The notes under the pieces were generated by a model. The model was not told the origin of the DNA, did no database searches, and worked only from the letters and a program-made list of their open reading frames with translations. From contig SLOD01000122.1 in the NCBI GenBank assembly GCA_007132725.1, forward strand, positions 1-46,637: DNA of 46,637 nt. Reading direction: 5' to 3'. Numbering within the stretch: the first letter of the stretch is position 1; each line of letters begins with the position of its first letter. This stretch comes from Candidatus Sumerlaeota bacterium (lineage in GTDB: Bacteria; UBP6; UBA1177). A program made the translations under genes and the position numbers. Shown here piece after piece: positions 29,163 to 41,678 of this stretch.

Positions 29163-30941
29163 TCAGTTGACATATATTTTTTCAGGTCTGACTACATCGT
29201 GCTGGTTACCTACTCCTATCTGTCCACATTCGTTTTGACCCCAGCAATATAGTTCTCCTGCGGTATTAATGGCACATGAATGTCCCCATCCTACTGTCAC
29301 ATAATCCCAGTCACTTTTTTCTCCAACCCTTGTTGGAGTTTTTTTGTATTCTTCCCAGTTAGAAAAACCGTTCCCTATCTGTCCGTAATTATTCCTTCCC
29401 CAGCAGTAAAGCTCATTCCCTTCATTTATAGCACAAGTGTGTGTTCCACCCGTAGCAACTACCCTCCATTTATCATAGTCAGCACCTATCCTCTCGGGAG
29501 CATTTACATTTTCCATCGTTCCATTACCTATTACTGCATCTTTGTTGTACCCCCAGCAGTAAAGACTTCCATCAGCAATTCCACATGTATATCTTTCTCC
29601 ACCCTGCACTGCAACCCAAACTCCAATGTCAGTTCCCACATTTGAAGGAGACTTTTTGTCTTCCAAATCACCTGTACCAAGTTCGCCCGATAAATTTTTA
29701 CCCCAGCAGAAAAGCTCTCCTCCACTTATTCCGCATGAATGACCATGGTGAACCTGATCTGCCCAGCCGGCACTTATCACACTCCAGTCGTCTGTTCCTA
29801 CAGAAACAGGAACACTACTGTTGATATCAGTACCTGTACCCAATTGAGAGTGATCATTTCTTCCCCAGCAGAACGGTTTACCACCTGCAATACCACATGT
29901 ATGTCTGCCGCCTGCCGACACAGATTCCCAGTCAGCTCTGTCACCTATCCTTGTCGGGACATTTTTATCTTCACAATCATATGGTGTACCAGAACAATTT
30001 TCTAAACCGCTGGTTCCATCACCAAGCTGTCCGAAATCATTAATACCCCAGCAATAAAGCTCACCTGAAGCTATTCCACATGTGTGCCTAAGCCCGGTAG
30101 AAACATATTCCCAGTCTTCTCTCTCACCTATTCTTAAAGGTCTCAGTGTATATTCTTCAGCGGAGTCTTTTTCCCAGTACTTTCCATCTCTGCTGTCTCC
30201 CCAGCAGTAAAGTCTACCGCTTTTTACAGCACAGACATGTCCCCTGCCTGCAGAGACAGATATCCACCTTTCAACAGCTGGATCAGGATCATCAGGATCA
30301 TCAGGATCAACGGGATCATCAGGATCAACAGGATCATCAGGATCAACGGGGTCATCAGGGTCATCAGGATCATCAGGGTCAACTTCACCCTCTAACGGAA
30401 CAAGCAGGAATGCAACGCTTGAAAAGTGCCCCGTTGTCATACTTATCATACCGCCTCTCATTATCGGATCACCGCTCATTATGGGATCTCCGCTCATTAT
30501 GGGATCTCCCGACATCTCCCATATCCACGATGTCCCTTTTAAAAGAGCGGCAACAACCCTCTTTCCATCAGGAACCAGCTGGTAATCTGTATCCAGTTTC
30601 AGTGTTATTTTTACATCTTTTTTAAATTGAAGCCCTTTGGGACCGAACTCGAAAACTTTTGTCAAGAGATCGTTTTCTCTCGGGAACCCTTTTTTATTAT
30701 AGACAGTTATCGTAATCTCCGTATCTTCCTCAAGAGCCCCTGCCGGTATCTCTATTTTTCCCTCTCCGTCATCGGTTTCAATCTCTCCACCTTCTGAAGC
30801 CGATATCACTTTACTTGTCGAACCGACAATTTCCCTTTCAGGGGTTTTGTCACCATTTAATGGATCGCCATTTTTAGATGAATCACACGAAGTAAATGAA
30901 AACAAAAACATAAAAAAAACTAAAACAGATAACCTTTTCAT
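29163..30941 (-). CDS. Lipoprotein with ZU5-like domain, acidic tandem-repeat linker and seven RCC1-type repeats
   Basis: Lipobox FSFTSC; GGEIETDDGEGKIEIPAGALEEDTEITITVYNK; three GDPIMS units; DPDDPV linker; seven blades each ending in C...(L/F)(Y/F)CWG. Confidence 0.88.
   Translation of the reverse strand: MKRLSVLVFFMFLFSFTSCDSSKNGDPLNGDKTPEREIVGSTSKVISASEGGEIETDDGEGKIEIPAGALEEDTEITITVYNKKGFPRENDLLTKVFEFGPKGLQFKKDVKITLKLDTDYQLVPDGKRVVAALLKGTSWIWEMSGDPIMSGDPIMSGDPIMRGGMISMTTGHFSSVAFLLVPLEGEVDPDDPDDPDDPVDPDDPVDPDDPVDPDDPDDPDPAVERWISVSAGRGHVCAVKSGRLYCWGDSRDGKYWEKDSAEEYTLRPLRIGEREDWEYVSTGLRHTCGIASGELYCWGINDFGQLGDGTSGLENCSGTPYDCEDKNVPTRIGDRADWESVSAGGRHTCGIAGGKPFCWGRNDHSQLGTGTDINSSVPVSVGTDDWSVISAGWADQVHHGHSCGISGGELFCWGKNLSGELGTGDLEDKKSPSNVGTDIGVWVAVQGGERYTCGIADGSLYCWGYNKDAVIGNGTMENVNAPERIGADYDKWRVVATGGTHTCAINEGNELYCWGRNNYGQIGNGFSNWEEYKKTPTRVGEKSDWDYVTVGWGHSCAINTAGELYCWGQNECGQIGVGNQHDVVRPEKIYVN
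30280..30383. repeat. In-frame short tandem repeat (9/18-nt units, GGATCATCA / GGATCAACG-like) encoding DPDDPV linker
   Basis: Repeated ggatcatcaggatcaac(g/a) units visible on the + strand; encodes DPDDPDDPDDPVDPDDPVDPDDPVDPDDPDDPD on the - strand. Confidence 0.85.
30457..30510. repeat. Three near-identical 18-nt tandem units encoding (MSGDPI)n
   Basis: ctcattatcggatcaccg / ctcattatgggatctccg / ctcattatgggatctccc. Confidence 0.9.
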
Positions 30942-31146
30942 AATACACTCCTCCTTTCTTTTTCATTAACTAGGAACTAAGCTCACCCTCAATAACAAGT
31001 TTTTACCATTTTCTTGCCCTAATAATAAAAAACTAAAAAAACACATCAAGTTTTTTTTCTTATACTCATTAATTTTTGCTGTTAAAATTTGCAATAACAA
31101 TCAAAACGGTTAAATTTACTTGAATAGTGTTTCTCAAGAGGAAAAA

Positions 31147-32793
31147 ATGTTGAAAAAAGTAAATCCTGTAAAATGCAGTTCCTGGAAAAAACTTAAAAAA
31201 TTAAAGAACGAAAAAGAACTTAACTTAAAAAAGCTGTTTACAGCGGACAAAAAAAGAGCAGCCAAATACTCTATTGAATTCAATGACATTTTCCTGGATT
31301 ACTCAAAGAATCTCATTGATGATGAGATATTTAAAACTCTTATTGAACTTGCCAATGAGTGCCATTTAAAAGAATGGGTAGAAGCTATGTTCAGCGGAGA
31401 AAAGATAAATGAAACAGAGAATCGTGCAGTTTTGCATACTGCCCTAAGGAATTTTTCAGGCAAACCTGTTTTTACAGACAGTCACGATGTTATGTGTGAT
31501 ATAAAAAAAGTCCTCAACAAAATGAAATCTTTCGCTGACAAAGTGTCCAACAGCAAATGGGACGGTTTCAAAGGGACTCCTGTAACAGACATTGTAAATA
31601 TCGGTATCGGGGGAAGTGATCTCGGCCCTGTAATGGTGACAGAAGCTTTAAAACCTTACTGGAAAAAAGGGATAAATGCCCATTTTGTGAGCAATGTTGA
31701 CGGCACACATATCGCACAAACACTTAAAGATCTGAAACCCGAAACCACACTTTTTCTTATTGCTTCAAAAACATTCACTACTCAGGAAACTATGACAAAT
31801 GCCCAAAGTGCAAAACAGTGGTTCCTTGAAAACGGTGGAAATGAAGAGGACATATCTAAACATTTTGCAGCACTTTCAACAAATTTGAAAGCAGTGAAAG
31901 ATTTTGGTATCGATCCTTTCAATATGTTTGAATTCTGGGACTGGGTTGGAGGAAGATACTCTCTTTGGAGCGCTATCGGACTAAGTATAGCCTGTGTGAC
32001 CGGATATGAAAATTTTGAAGAGCTCCTCATTGGAGCTTATGATATGGACCTGCATTTTAGGAACTCTCCTTTTGAAAAGAATATTCCTGTTATTCTCGCT
32101 CTTTTAGGGGTATGGTACAACAACTTCTTTGATGCGGACTCTCATGCCGTACTTCCTTATGACCAATATATGCACCGATTTGCCGCATATCTTCAACAGG
32201 GAGATATGGAATCCAATGGAAAATTTGTTGACCGTCTAGGTAAAAAAGTGTCGTATCAGACTGGACCGATAATTTGGGGAGAACCGGGAACAAATGGACA
32301 ACACGCCTTTTACCAGCTGATACATCAGGGAACAAAACTTATACCGTGTGATTTTCTCGCTCCTGCAATGTCTCATAATCCAATTAGCGATCACCATGAA
32401 AAACTTCTTGCCAATTTCTTTGCCCAAACCGAAGCTCTCATGAATGGAAAAACTGAAGCAGAAGTAAAAAAAGAACTTGAAAATTCAGGGATATCCCAAG
32501 ATAAAATAAAAAAACTTCTCCCCTTTAAAGTTTTCGAAGGAAATAGACCCACAAACTCAATACTGTTTAAAAAACTCACACCCCGAACACTCGGCTCACT
32601 TATTGCCATGTATGAACACAAGATCTTTGTACAGGGAATAATCTGGAATATTTACAGCTTTGACCAGTGGGGAGTTGAACTGGGCAAACAACTTGCAGGA
32701 AAAATATTGCCTGAACTGAAGGACAATTCTCCCGCCAAATCCCATGACCCATCAACAAGTATGCTGATAAACAAGTTTAAATCGTGGCGGTAG
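31147..32793 (+). CDS. pgi: Glucose-6-phosphate isomerase
   Basis: [92 protein letters not shown]. Start 31147 preferred (AGAGGAAAAA upstream). Confidence 0.96.
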   Translation: MLKKVNPVKCSSWKKLKKLKNEKELNLKKLFTADKKRAAKYSIEFNDIFLDYSKNLIDDEIFKTLIELANECHLKEWVEAMFSGEKINETENRAVLHTALRNFSGKPVFTDSHDVMCDIKKVLNKMKSFADKVSNSKWDGFKGTPVTDIVNIGIGGSDLGPVMVTEALKPYWKKGINAHFVSNVDGTHIAQTLKDLKPETTLFLIASKTFTTQETMTNAQSAKQWFLENGGNEEDISKHFAALSTNLKAVKDFGIDPFNMFEFWDWVGGRYSLWSAIGLSIACVTGYENFEELLIGAYDMDLHFRNSPFEKNIPVILALLGVWYNNFFDADSHAVLPYDQYMHRFAAYLQQGDMESNGKFVDRLGKKVSYQTGPIIWGEPGTNGQHAFYQLIHQGTKLIPCDFLAPAMSHNPISDHHEKLLANFFAQTEALMNGKTEAEVKKELENSGISQDKIKKLLPFKVFEGNRPTNSILFKKLTPRTLGSLIAMYEHKIFVQGIIWNIYSFDQWGVELGKQLAGKILPELKDNSPAKSHDPSTSMLINKFKSWR

Positions 32794-32904
32794 AAAATTT
32801 AAACAATTTTCAACCTTGCGTTCCATCAAAATTCAGAATAATTCTTGACAAATCTCCTATAAAAATAATATTCGGTAATAGCTTCATTTTCAGGAGGGAA
32901 TATA

Positions 32905-35632
<2,728 letters not shown>

Positions 35633-35674
35633 CTGCTATTGAAAACCGCTAACCGTAGTTATACAGGTAACACT

Positions 35675-37924
35675 ATGAAAACAAAATTCGGAACATTCAA
35701 AGGTGTTTTTGTTCCCTCGACTGAAGCAATACTTGGAACTGTGCTTTTTCTTATAATGCCTGTCCTCATTGCTGACGTAGGCCTATGGGCTATGCTTGGA
35801 ATCATTGTTCTTGCCCACACTGTCACTTTGGCAACTTCGTTTTCAATGGCCGATTGTGCTACCAACCTGAACGATATCGGTCCGGGTGGGATGTATGCCC
35901 TTTCAAGAAGGAGTCTTGGAAAAGCTCTGGGGGGAAGTATCGGGATACAACTCTATTTTGCTCAGGCGGCAAGCATAGGTTTTTACTGTATCGGTTTTGC
36001 AGAGCCACTTAGAGCTATTGTTGCTCCTTTGCTCCGATTCATTCCCCTTTTTGTGGAAACTGACCCTGCATCAATACTTATGCAGAAACAGATCATTGCA
36101 ACTTCGTTTTTTCTTGTATTTTTTACTATTGTAATGTTCGGAGCCGATTTTACACTGAAGATTCAGACTTTTATTTTATTTGTTCTTGGAGCAAGCATTC
36201 TTGCAATTATTATTTCTCCATTTTTTAACATAACTTATGAAGGGGAATCTCTTTATTCAAGCGGACTTAATTTCACAGGCGAAAGGGCTCTGACACTCTC
36301 CTTATTCTTTTTCACTTTTGCACAGTACTTTCCTGCTGTTACAGGAATTGATGCAGGTATTGGAATGAGCGGGGATTTGAAAGATCCGAAAAAAAGTCTA
36401 GTTCGAGGAACATTCTGGGCAATTGGAATAACTTTCACTGTTTATATTCTTGCTGCTGTAATATTTTCTGCTATGGATAGATCAGTTCTCATAGAAAGAT
36501 ACGACGGGAATACTGCCATTGCTGTTCTTCTTACAGATATTATCAACTACAAAGATGCGTTTCCTTCCGGTGTTCTCGGGATCATGTTGATTTTGGGGAT
36601 TCTTTTTGCGACTGGATCATCTGCCTTATCTGTTTTCATGATAGCACCGAGAACTTTGCAATCACTTTCTTTAAATGATGTTCTTCCTAAAAAACTTAAT
36701 TTTTTCGGCAAAGATTTTATAAAAGGGGGAACTGAACCGAGGTTCGCTGTTTTACTTTCGGGAGTTATCGGTCTTTCCATTATCTGGGCAGGAAATATAA
36801 ATACTGCTTCAATGATCGTCGGGATACTCTTTCTCCTTGTTTACGGCTGGGTCAACGGAAGTGCTTTTCTTGAAAGGATAAGTCAAAATCCGGGATTTCG
36901 TCCCACATCTAAAAACCACTGGCTCGTTTCTTTCTACGGGTTTGCAGTCTGTATTGCCGCCATAATTCTTTTCAATCCTGTAATTGGAGTTTCTTTGATA
37001 CTTGTTCAGTACTTTGTCTTTAAAGGATTACTCAAGTATAAAGCTCAAAACAAGATCGAAGGTGTATGGTGGGGCATAATATTTTCCCTTTCCGTAAAAT
37101 GGATGAAAATGCTTCAAAATGTTGTCCAGGGAAGCAAAAACTGGAGACCTGTGCTTACAGCGATAGCTGGTCCCGGAGAAAATTCAACACCGGAAAAGGT
37201 TGCATATATAGCATCTTTTATTGAAGGGCACAAAGGGCTTGTTCACCTTAATGTTCTTGGAAAACCTGAAAATTTTGAAACTTACGGAATACCCACTGAA
37301 TTCATTGAATATAATGATATTAACGAAACAGTGTCTGCTTTGCTCACTACATCTCATTCTACAGTTCTAAAAACAAACACAGTTCTTATGAACTATATGA
37401 AAAAGCTTGATTCTGTAAGAATGATCACAAAGCTGATAAAAAGAAGCAAAAACATTCTTCTCCTTAAAAACACCTCTAAGCTTCGCAAAATAAACACTAT
37501 TGATATATGGTGGCGTGGAGAAATGAACGGAAATCTAATGGTACTTCTTGCCTATATCATAAAAGAGTATTCAAAAGAACAGAACTCTGAAATTAATGTC
37601 CGCGTGATCCGTATGGTTGAAGGCTCTGAAAGACTTGAAGAAAATAGGCATGAAATGGAAACTCTCCTTAAAAACGGTAGAATTGACGGAGAAGTGGTGA
37701 TCCTCGAAAATGAAAAAGGGGATTTCCATGAAACACTCAAAAAATACTCCGGAAATGCAGACCTTATAATGATGGGGCTTCCAGGACAATTTGAAAAAAC
37801 AGACTCAAAGAAAATCTTTTCTCTTTCGGAATATTTTTTCGATAAACAAATATCTAAGTATGAAGAACTCCCCACAATACTTTTTGTAAAAAGTGCTCAA
37901 CAAATTGAACTTACAGAACAGTGA
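35675..37924 (+). CDS. SLC12-like (cation-chloride cotransporter type) APC-superfamily permease, paralog 1
   Basis: KFGTFKGVFVPSTEAILGTVLFLIMP, GPGGMYALSRRSLGKALGGSIGIQLYFAQA, AVTGIDAGIGMSGDLKDPKKSLVRGTFWA, C-terminal IDIWWRGEMNGNLMVLLAYIIKEY. Confidence 0.85.
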   Translation: MKTKFGTFKGVFVPSTEAILGTVLFLIMPVLIADVGLWAMLGIIVLAHTVTLATSFSMADCATNLNDIGPGGMYALSRRSLGKALGGSIGIQLYFAQAASIGFYCIGFAEPLRAIVAPLLRFIPLFVETDPASILMQKQIIATSFFLVFFTIVMFGADFTLKIQTFILFVLGASILAIIISPFFNITYEGESLYSSGLNFTGERALTLSLFFFTFAQYFPAVTGIDAGIGMSGDLKDPKKSLVRGTFWAIGITFTVYILAAVIFSAMDRSVLIERYDGNTAIAVLLTDIINYKDAFPSGVLGIMLILGILFATGSSALSVFMIAPRTLQSLSLNDVLPKKLNFFGKDFIKGGTEPRFAVLLSGVIGLSIIWAGNINTASMIVGILFLLVYGWVNGSAFLERISQNPGFRPTSKNHWLVSFYGFAVCIAAIILFNPVIGVSLILVQYFVFKGLLKYKAQNKIEGVWWGIIFSLSVKWMKMLQNVVQGSKNWRPVLTAIAGPGENSTPEKVAYIASFIEGHKGLVHLNVLGKPENFETYGIPTEFIEYNDINETVSALLTTSHSTVLKTNTVLMNYMKKLDSVRMITKLIKRSKNILLLKNTSKLRKINTIDIWWRGEMNGNLMVLLAYIIKEYSKEQNSEINVRVIRMVEGSERLEENRHEMETLLKNGRIDGEVVILENEKGDFHETLKKYSGNADLIMMGLPGQFEKTDSKKIFSLSEYFFDKQISKYEELPTILFVKSAQQIELTEQ

Positions 37925-37949
37925 AAATTCCTCAAAAACTACAGGAGAG

Positions 37950-39344
37950 CTATACTCTTGCTTTCAACCACTTTTGATTTTTAAAAAGTGCAATGAATAT
38001 AAGGCTGTTTATCGCCATTGTGGTGGCAATGGTCATCCATACTCCGGTTGATTCAAGTCCGAGGTATATGGCAAGGAACCATGCAAGGGGTATTCTTAAA
38101 AATGTGATAGGCAGAGATACTGCAAATGATGGTTTCGTATATCCCGATCCGGCAAATGCCCCAACCTCAATAACTATCAGAACACTCTGAAGCATTTCTA
38201 TTGGCATTATTATTCTAAGGTAGCTTGTTCCCTGGGTTACAAGTCCCGGATCACTGTTAAAAATGGATACTATAAAAGGGGCAAAAACAAATGCGATAAA
38301 AGAATAAATTCCACTTACGATCGCCGTATATTTAATTGCAGCAACAGCCCCTGTTTTTGCCCGGTCTTCAAAACCTGCTCCAAGATTTCTTCCAACAAAT
38401 GTTGAAAGCCCTGCTGCAACACCTTGAGAAAAGAAATATGCAAGAGCTTCAACCTTGTGACCTACTCCCATCGCTCCGACAGCATCGGATCCGAAAGCTG
38501 CCGTAATTTTCGCAATGAAATAATATATTATTGAAAAAAACATCCCCGATAATGCAACAGGGTATCCGACAGAAATATATCTTTTAAAGGGTATTTCCTC
38601 TCCAACTTCTTTAAAAACGATCCATTTGTTTTTGAGGATAACCGAAAAAAAGATACAGCTTCCAATAATATAGCTCACCACAGTTGCTATTGCCGCCCCT
38701 TTTGTTTCAAGACGGGGAAAAGGTCCCGCTCCAAACATAAGTATCGGACTTGCAATGATATTAAAAGTAAAAGTGACAGCATAGACTTTTACAGGAGTTT
38801 TTGTGTCCCCCCATGCTATCATAACTGAATGAAGAGAAAAAAGGAGAAATCCCACAACTACGGAGGACATCATTATCCTAAGATACTCGATCCCTGCTTT
38901 ATGGGCAACAGGCTCAAGCCCTATCATTCCGATAAGCGGATCTATCAACGGATAAAGAAAAAATGTGAGGATTATACCGAGAGCAAGTGCAAGTTTAAGG
39001 GATCTCCAAGTGTTGCTTCTTGCTGTTTCAATTTTTCCCTCACCTATATTTCTTGAAATACCTGCAACTATCCCCACCGTTACCAGTGCTGAAAGACCAT
39101 GCATCGCCCAGACAAGAAAAATAGAAGCACTAACTCCTGCAAGATATTCTTTCCCAAGCTTTCCAAGCCAGAACATATCAACTATGTTGTACCCTGCCCT
39201 CAGGATGTTGAGAATTATGACAGGAAGAGAAAGTATAAGAAGAGATTTCACAGGATCATCTTTTAACATGTCTGTAGAGAATCTGTTCTTTAACAACCGT
39301 GCTATCACGCCTTTCACCATCAGATCAACACTGAAAAGGAGCAT
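37950..39344 (-). CDS. MATE-family efflux transporter
   Basis: 12-TM pattern; LSLPVIILNILRAGYNIVDMFWLGKLGKEYLAGVSAS, FFSQGVAAGLSTFVGRNLGAGFEDRA. Exact start uncertain. Confidence 0.92.
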   Translation of the reverse strand: MLLFSVDLMVKGVIARLLKNRFSTDMLKDDPVKSLLILSLPVIILNILRAGYNIVDMFWLGKLGKEYLAGVSASIFLVWAMHGLSALVTVGIVAGISRNIGEGKIETARSNTWRSLKLALALGIILTFFLYPLIDPLIGMIGLEPVAHKAGIEYLRIMMSSVVVGFLLFSLHSVMIAWGDTKTPVKVYAVTFTFNIIASPILMFGAGPFPRLETKGAAIATVVSYIIGSCIFFSVILKNKWIVFKEVGEEIPFKRYISVGYPVALSGMFFSIIYYFIAKITAAFGSDAVGAMGVGHKVEALAYFFSQGVAAGLSTFVGRNLGAGFEDRAKTGAVAAIKYTAIVSGIYSFIAFVFAPFIVSIFNSDPGLVTQGTSYLRIIMPIEMLQSVLIVIEVGAFAGSGYTKPSFAVSLPITFLRIPLAWFLAIYLGLESTGVWMTIATTMAINSLIFIALFKNQKWLKARV

Positions 39345-39489
39345 AAAAAAAAGATGTAATATGTCAATTTAAACACCATTCAAAAAATAACTTTCTGAAT
39401 AAAACAAAAAAATGGAGAAAATAAAAAATAAAATTGTATTATGTATGTAACTAAAGGCTTGTAACTTTGATATTCCGATGGAGGGAATA

Positions 39490-40512
39490 ATGAAAAAATC
39501 ATTTATTTTGGTTGTGATGACCCTTAGTGCAGGGTCACTTTTGGCAGGAAGTATGAAGTGTGAAACTGAAGACGGTTACTGTGAGTTTAATGAAGATGGA
39601 AGTTTTATATGTGAATGTACCGGCGGATTTTGGGATGGAGACGGAGCAGGCGGAGTAGGTGGAGTAGGCGGAAGCCCGACAGATGGTGAAGACTTTGTTA
39701 TGCCTACAGAAGACGAGTGTCTTGAGATGGTTGAAACGTTTTGCGGAGTTCCTGAAGGAGCAGAAGAATGCAGCAATCCAGCCGGGGACTGTATTGTTTA
39801 TGCCGATGGAAGCTGGTTTTGCTATTGTCAGGATGGAAGATGGGAAGACTCTTGGGTTAATGGTGGTGGAAGTGAACCGGGACATCCCGGAGAAGAAGAA
39901 ACTGAACCCTACCCTGGTGACGATTATGACTATGAAGTTCCCGAACCCGAATACGACTACACCTGTGAAAAGGATTCAGATTGTCCGCCAAACCACATCT
40001 GCGATGACGGGTTTTGCGAATTTGACTATGAAAATTTTGAAATGCCGGTATGTATTGAAGTTCTTGAAGATATTTGCGGCACAAAAGCACCTGACATCAA
40101 TGACATTTGTACTGAAGAATCATTCGGATACTGCACAAATGTTTTTTCAGTTTATTTTGACAAATGTGAAGATGAGAAAATTCCTCAATCAATGATAGAT
40201 GAACTTGAAAATGGCGATTGGAATGAACTTGGCTCAGGAATAGCTGAGTGTTGCAGAGAATATGAACAAACAAAGATTTATATGGACGAATTTCTTGAGT
40301 GTCTTGAAACAAAAAGCTGTGAAGAATGTATCGGGCAGTTTGAAGGAGAAGTTGGAGATTATGATGACAGTCCCGGCAAAGATAGTGGCGAAAATGGCAG
40401 TTCAACAGGAGCGGACGATGAAAGTGAATCGGTATCATTTGAAGATGATGCGGCTCCTTCCGGGTCAGAAAAATCATCAACTTCCTCAGGATGCTCCATC
40501 TTAAAGATCTGA
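39490..40512 (+). CDS. Secreted Cys-rich repeat protein, unknown function
   Basis: Signal peptide MKKSFILVVMTLSAGSLLAG; duplicated C-x5-GYC/GDC-x4-DGS-x2-C-x-C-x2-G-x-W modules; acidic linker and short SSGCSILKI terminus. RBS GGAGGG upstream. Confidence 0.82.
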   Translation: MKKSFILVVMTLSAGSLLAGSMKCETEDGYCEFNEDGSFICECTGGFWDGDGAGGVGGVGGSPTDGEDFVMPTEDECLEMVETFCGVPEGAEECSNPAGDCIVYADGSWFCYCQDGRWEDSWVNGGGSEPGHPGEEETEPYPGDDYDYEVPEPEYDYTCEKDSDCPPNHICDDGFCEFDYENFEMPVCIEVLEDICGTKAPDINDICTEESFGYCTNVFSVYFDKCEDEKIPQSMIDELENGDWNELGSGIAECCREYEQTKIYMDEFLECLETKSCEECIGQFEGEVGDYDDSPGKDSGENGSSTGADDESESVSFEDDAAPSGSEKSSTSSGCSILKI

Positions 40513-40547
40513 AATAGTTTTTCTTCAAAATTAGAAGCTGTATTATT

Positions 40548-40576
40548 TTGACAATTCATTGTTACATCACTATCCT
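40548..40576 (+). promoter_or_regulatory. Candidate sigma-70 promoter
   Basis: TTGACA (40548-40553), 17-nt spacer, TATCCT (40571-40576), upstream of the gene starting at 40612. Confidence 0.45.
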
Positions 40577-40611
40577 TTCTGTGATCGATTTGTGTTGTTA
40601 CAGGAGTTATC

Positions 40612-41664
40612 ATGGAAGAAAAAATTTATTTCCTGCCTGATGATAATCATGAGTACTCTCAAGAGGAGATATCTGCTCTTATTTTTGACGGTAAACTGGT
40701 AAAAAGATCTCTTATCTGGGAAAAATCTCTTCCTGATTGGATATATCTTGGAGATCATGGAGATTTTAAAGAGGTTTTTGATCTTTATGATAAAGAAGCT
40801 GAGGAAAAAATAAAAAAAGCTCTCGGTGAAGACGAAGAAACCCTTCAAAAAAGAGAAATGAAGAAAATGTTTGAAGATGTAAGTGAAGAAAAGATCAAAA
40901 CTTCAGTTGAGTGGAGCTATGTTGTAAAATGGGCTGCCTTGGGCATCTTGATACTTCTCATACCGGCAATATATTTTCTTGTCACCAACTTAGCTCAGAA
41001 AGGAGCTTTTTTTGAACATGATGATGAACAAAATATAGAAACTATCAATATAAGCGATCTGAAATACAGATCAGGAATTATAAGAATCGACGAAATAAAG
41101 GGAATTGAGATACAAAAAGTCGGCAAAAAAGAAGAAGATCGAATTCTTGAAGAAGTTATACTTCAGATGAGAAAGGAAGATGCAGTCAAAGAAGAAAAAA
41201 CAGCCAAAAAAGGGGAAACTCCTACCCGCAAAACTGCATCAGCATCGCTTTTCGATAAAGTTTCTGATGAAGAACTTAAAGCATTCAGGAGCTCTTTCAT
41301 GAAGAAAGCAGGAGCAGGAAGCACTGCAAAACCAACTGCAACTGAATCAACCTTTGCAAAAACAGGACAGGTTGAACTTACACAAAAACAGATCAGCGAA
41401 GCTATTAAAAGTAACTACTCAACTATCAGGCACTGCTATGAAAGAGCTTTAAAAACAGATGTGGGTGTGCGCGGAAGAATGGAAGTGACACTTCATATCC
41501 TCGGGAACGGTAAAGTTGCAAAAGTGGTAAACAACACTCCACGGTTCAAAGGGACAGAAATGGAAAGATGTGTAAATGAAATGATTACAAGCAGGTGGAC
41601 ATTCCCCTCTTTTGAAGGAACATTAACCACGGTCACTATACCTTTTGTCCTTAGTGCACAATAA
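40612..41664 (+). CDS. GYF_2-like domain / single-TM / AgmX-PglI C-terminal (TonB-like) domain protein
   Basis: N-term KIYFLPDDNHEYSQEEISALIFDGKLVKRSLIWEKSLPDWIYL; TM WAALGILILLIPAIYFLV; C-term LTQKQISEAIKSNYSTIRHCYERALKTDVGVRGRMEVTLHILGNGKVAKVVNNT...WTFPSFEG. Confidence 0.82.
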   Translation: MEEKIYFLPDDNHEYSQEEISALIFDGKLVKRSLIWEKSLPDWIYLGDHGDFKEVFDLYDKEAEEKIKKALGEDEETLQKREMKKMFEDVSEEKIKTSVEWSYVVKWAALGILILLIPAIYFLVTNLAQKGAFFEHDDEQNIETINISDLKYRSGIIRIDEIKGIEIQKVGKKEEDRILEEVILQMRKEDAVKEEKTAKKGETPTRKTASASLFDKVSDEELKAFRSSFMKKAGAGSTAKPTATESTFAKTGQVELTQKQISEAIKSNYSTIRHCYERALKTDVGVRGRMEVTLHILGNGKVAKVVNNTPRFKGTEMERCVNEMITSRWTFPSFEGTLTTVTIPFVLSAQ

Positions 41665-41678
41665 AACTTAAGGTTAAT

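Noticed and set aside
30280-30383. Short regular repeats considered as a CRISPR array
   Set aside because: Units are 9-18 nt with no spacers and are in frame inside a coding sequence; no cas genes.
30146-30625. 159-aa + strand ORF with HQDHQDQRDHQDQQ repeats
   Set aside because: Antisense shadow of the DPDDPV repeat in the RCC1/ZU5 lipoprotein gene, which has a lipobox and recognised domains.
32845-32870. TTGACA followed by TATAAAAATAATAT upstream of bioA
   Set aside because: -35 is perfect but no -10 hexamer at good spacing could be fixed; AT-rich background makes it ambiguous.
39683-40195. 170-aa ORF overlapping the Cys-rich secreted protein gene
   Set aside because: Alternative frame of a gene with a signal peptide and RBS; no plausible protein features.
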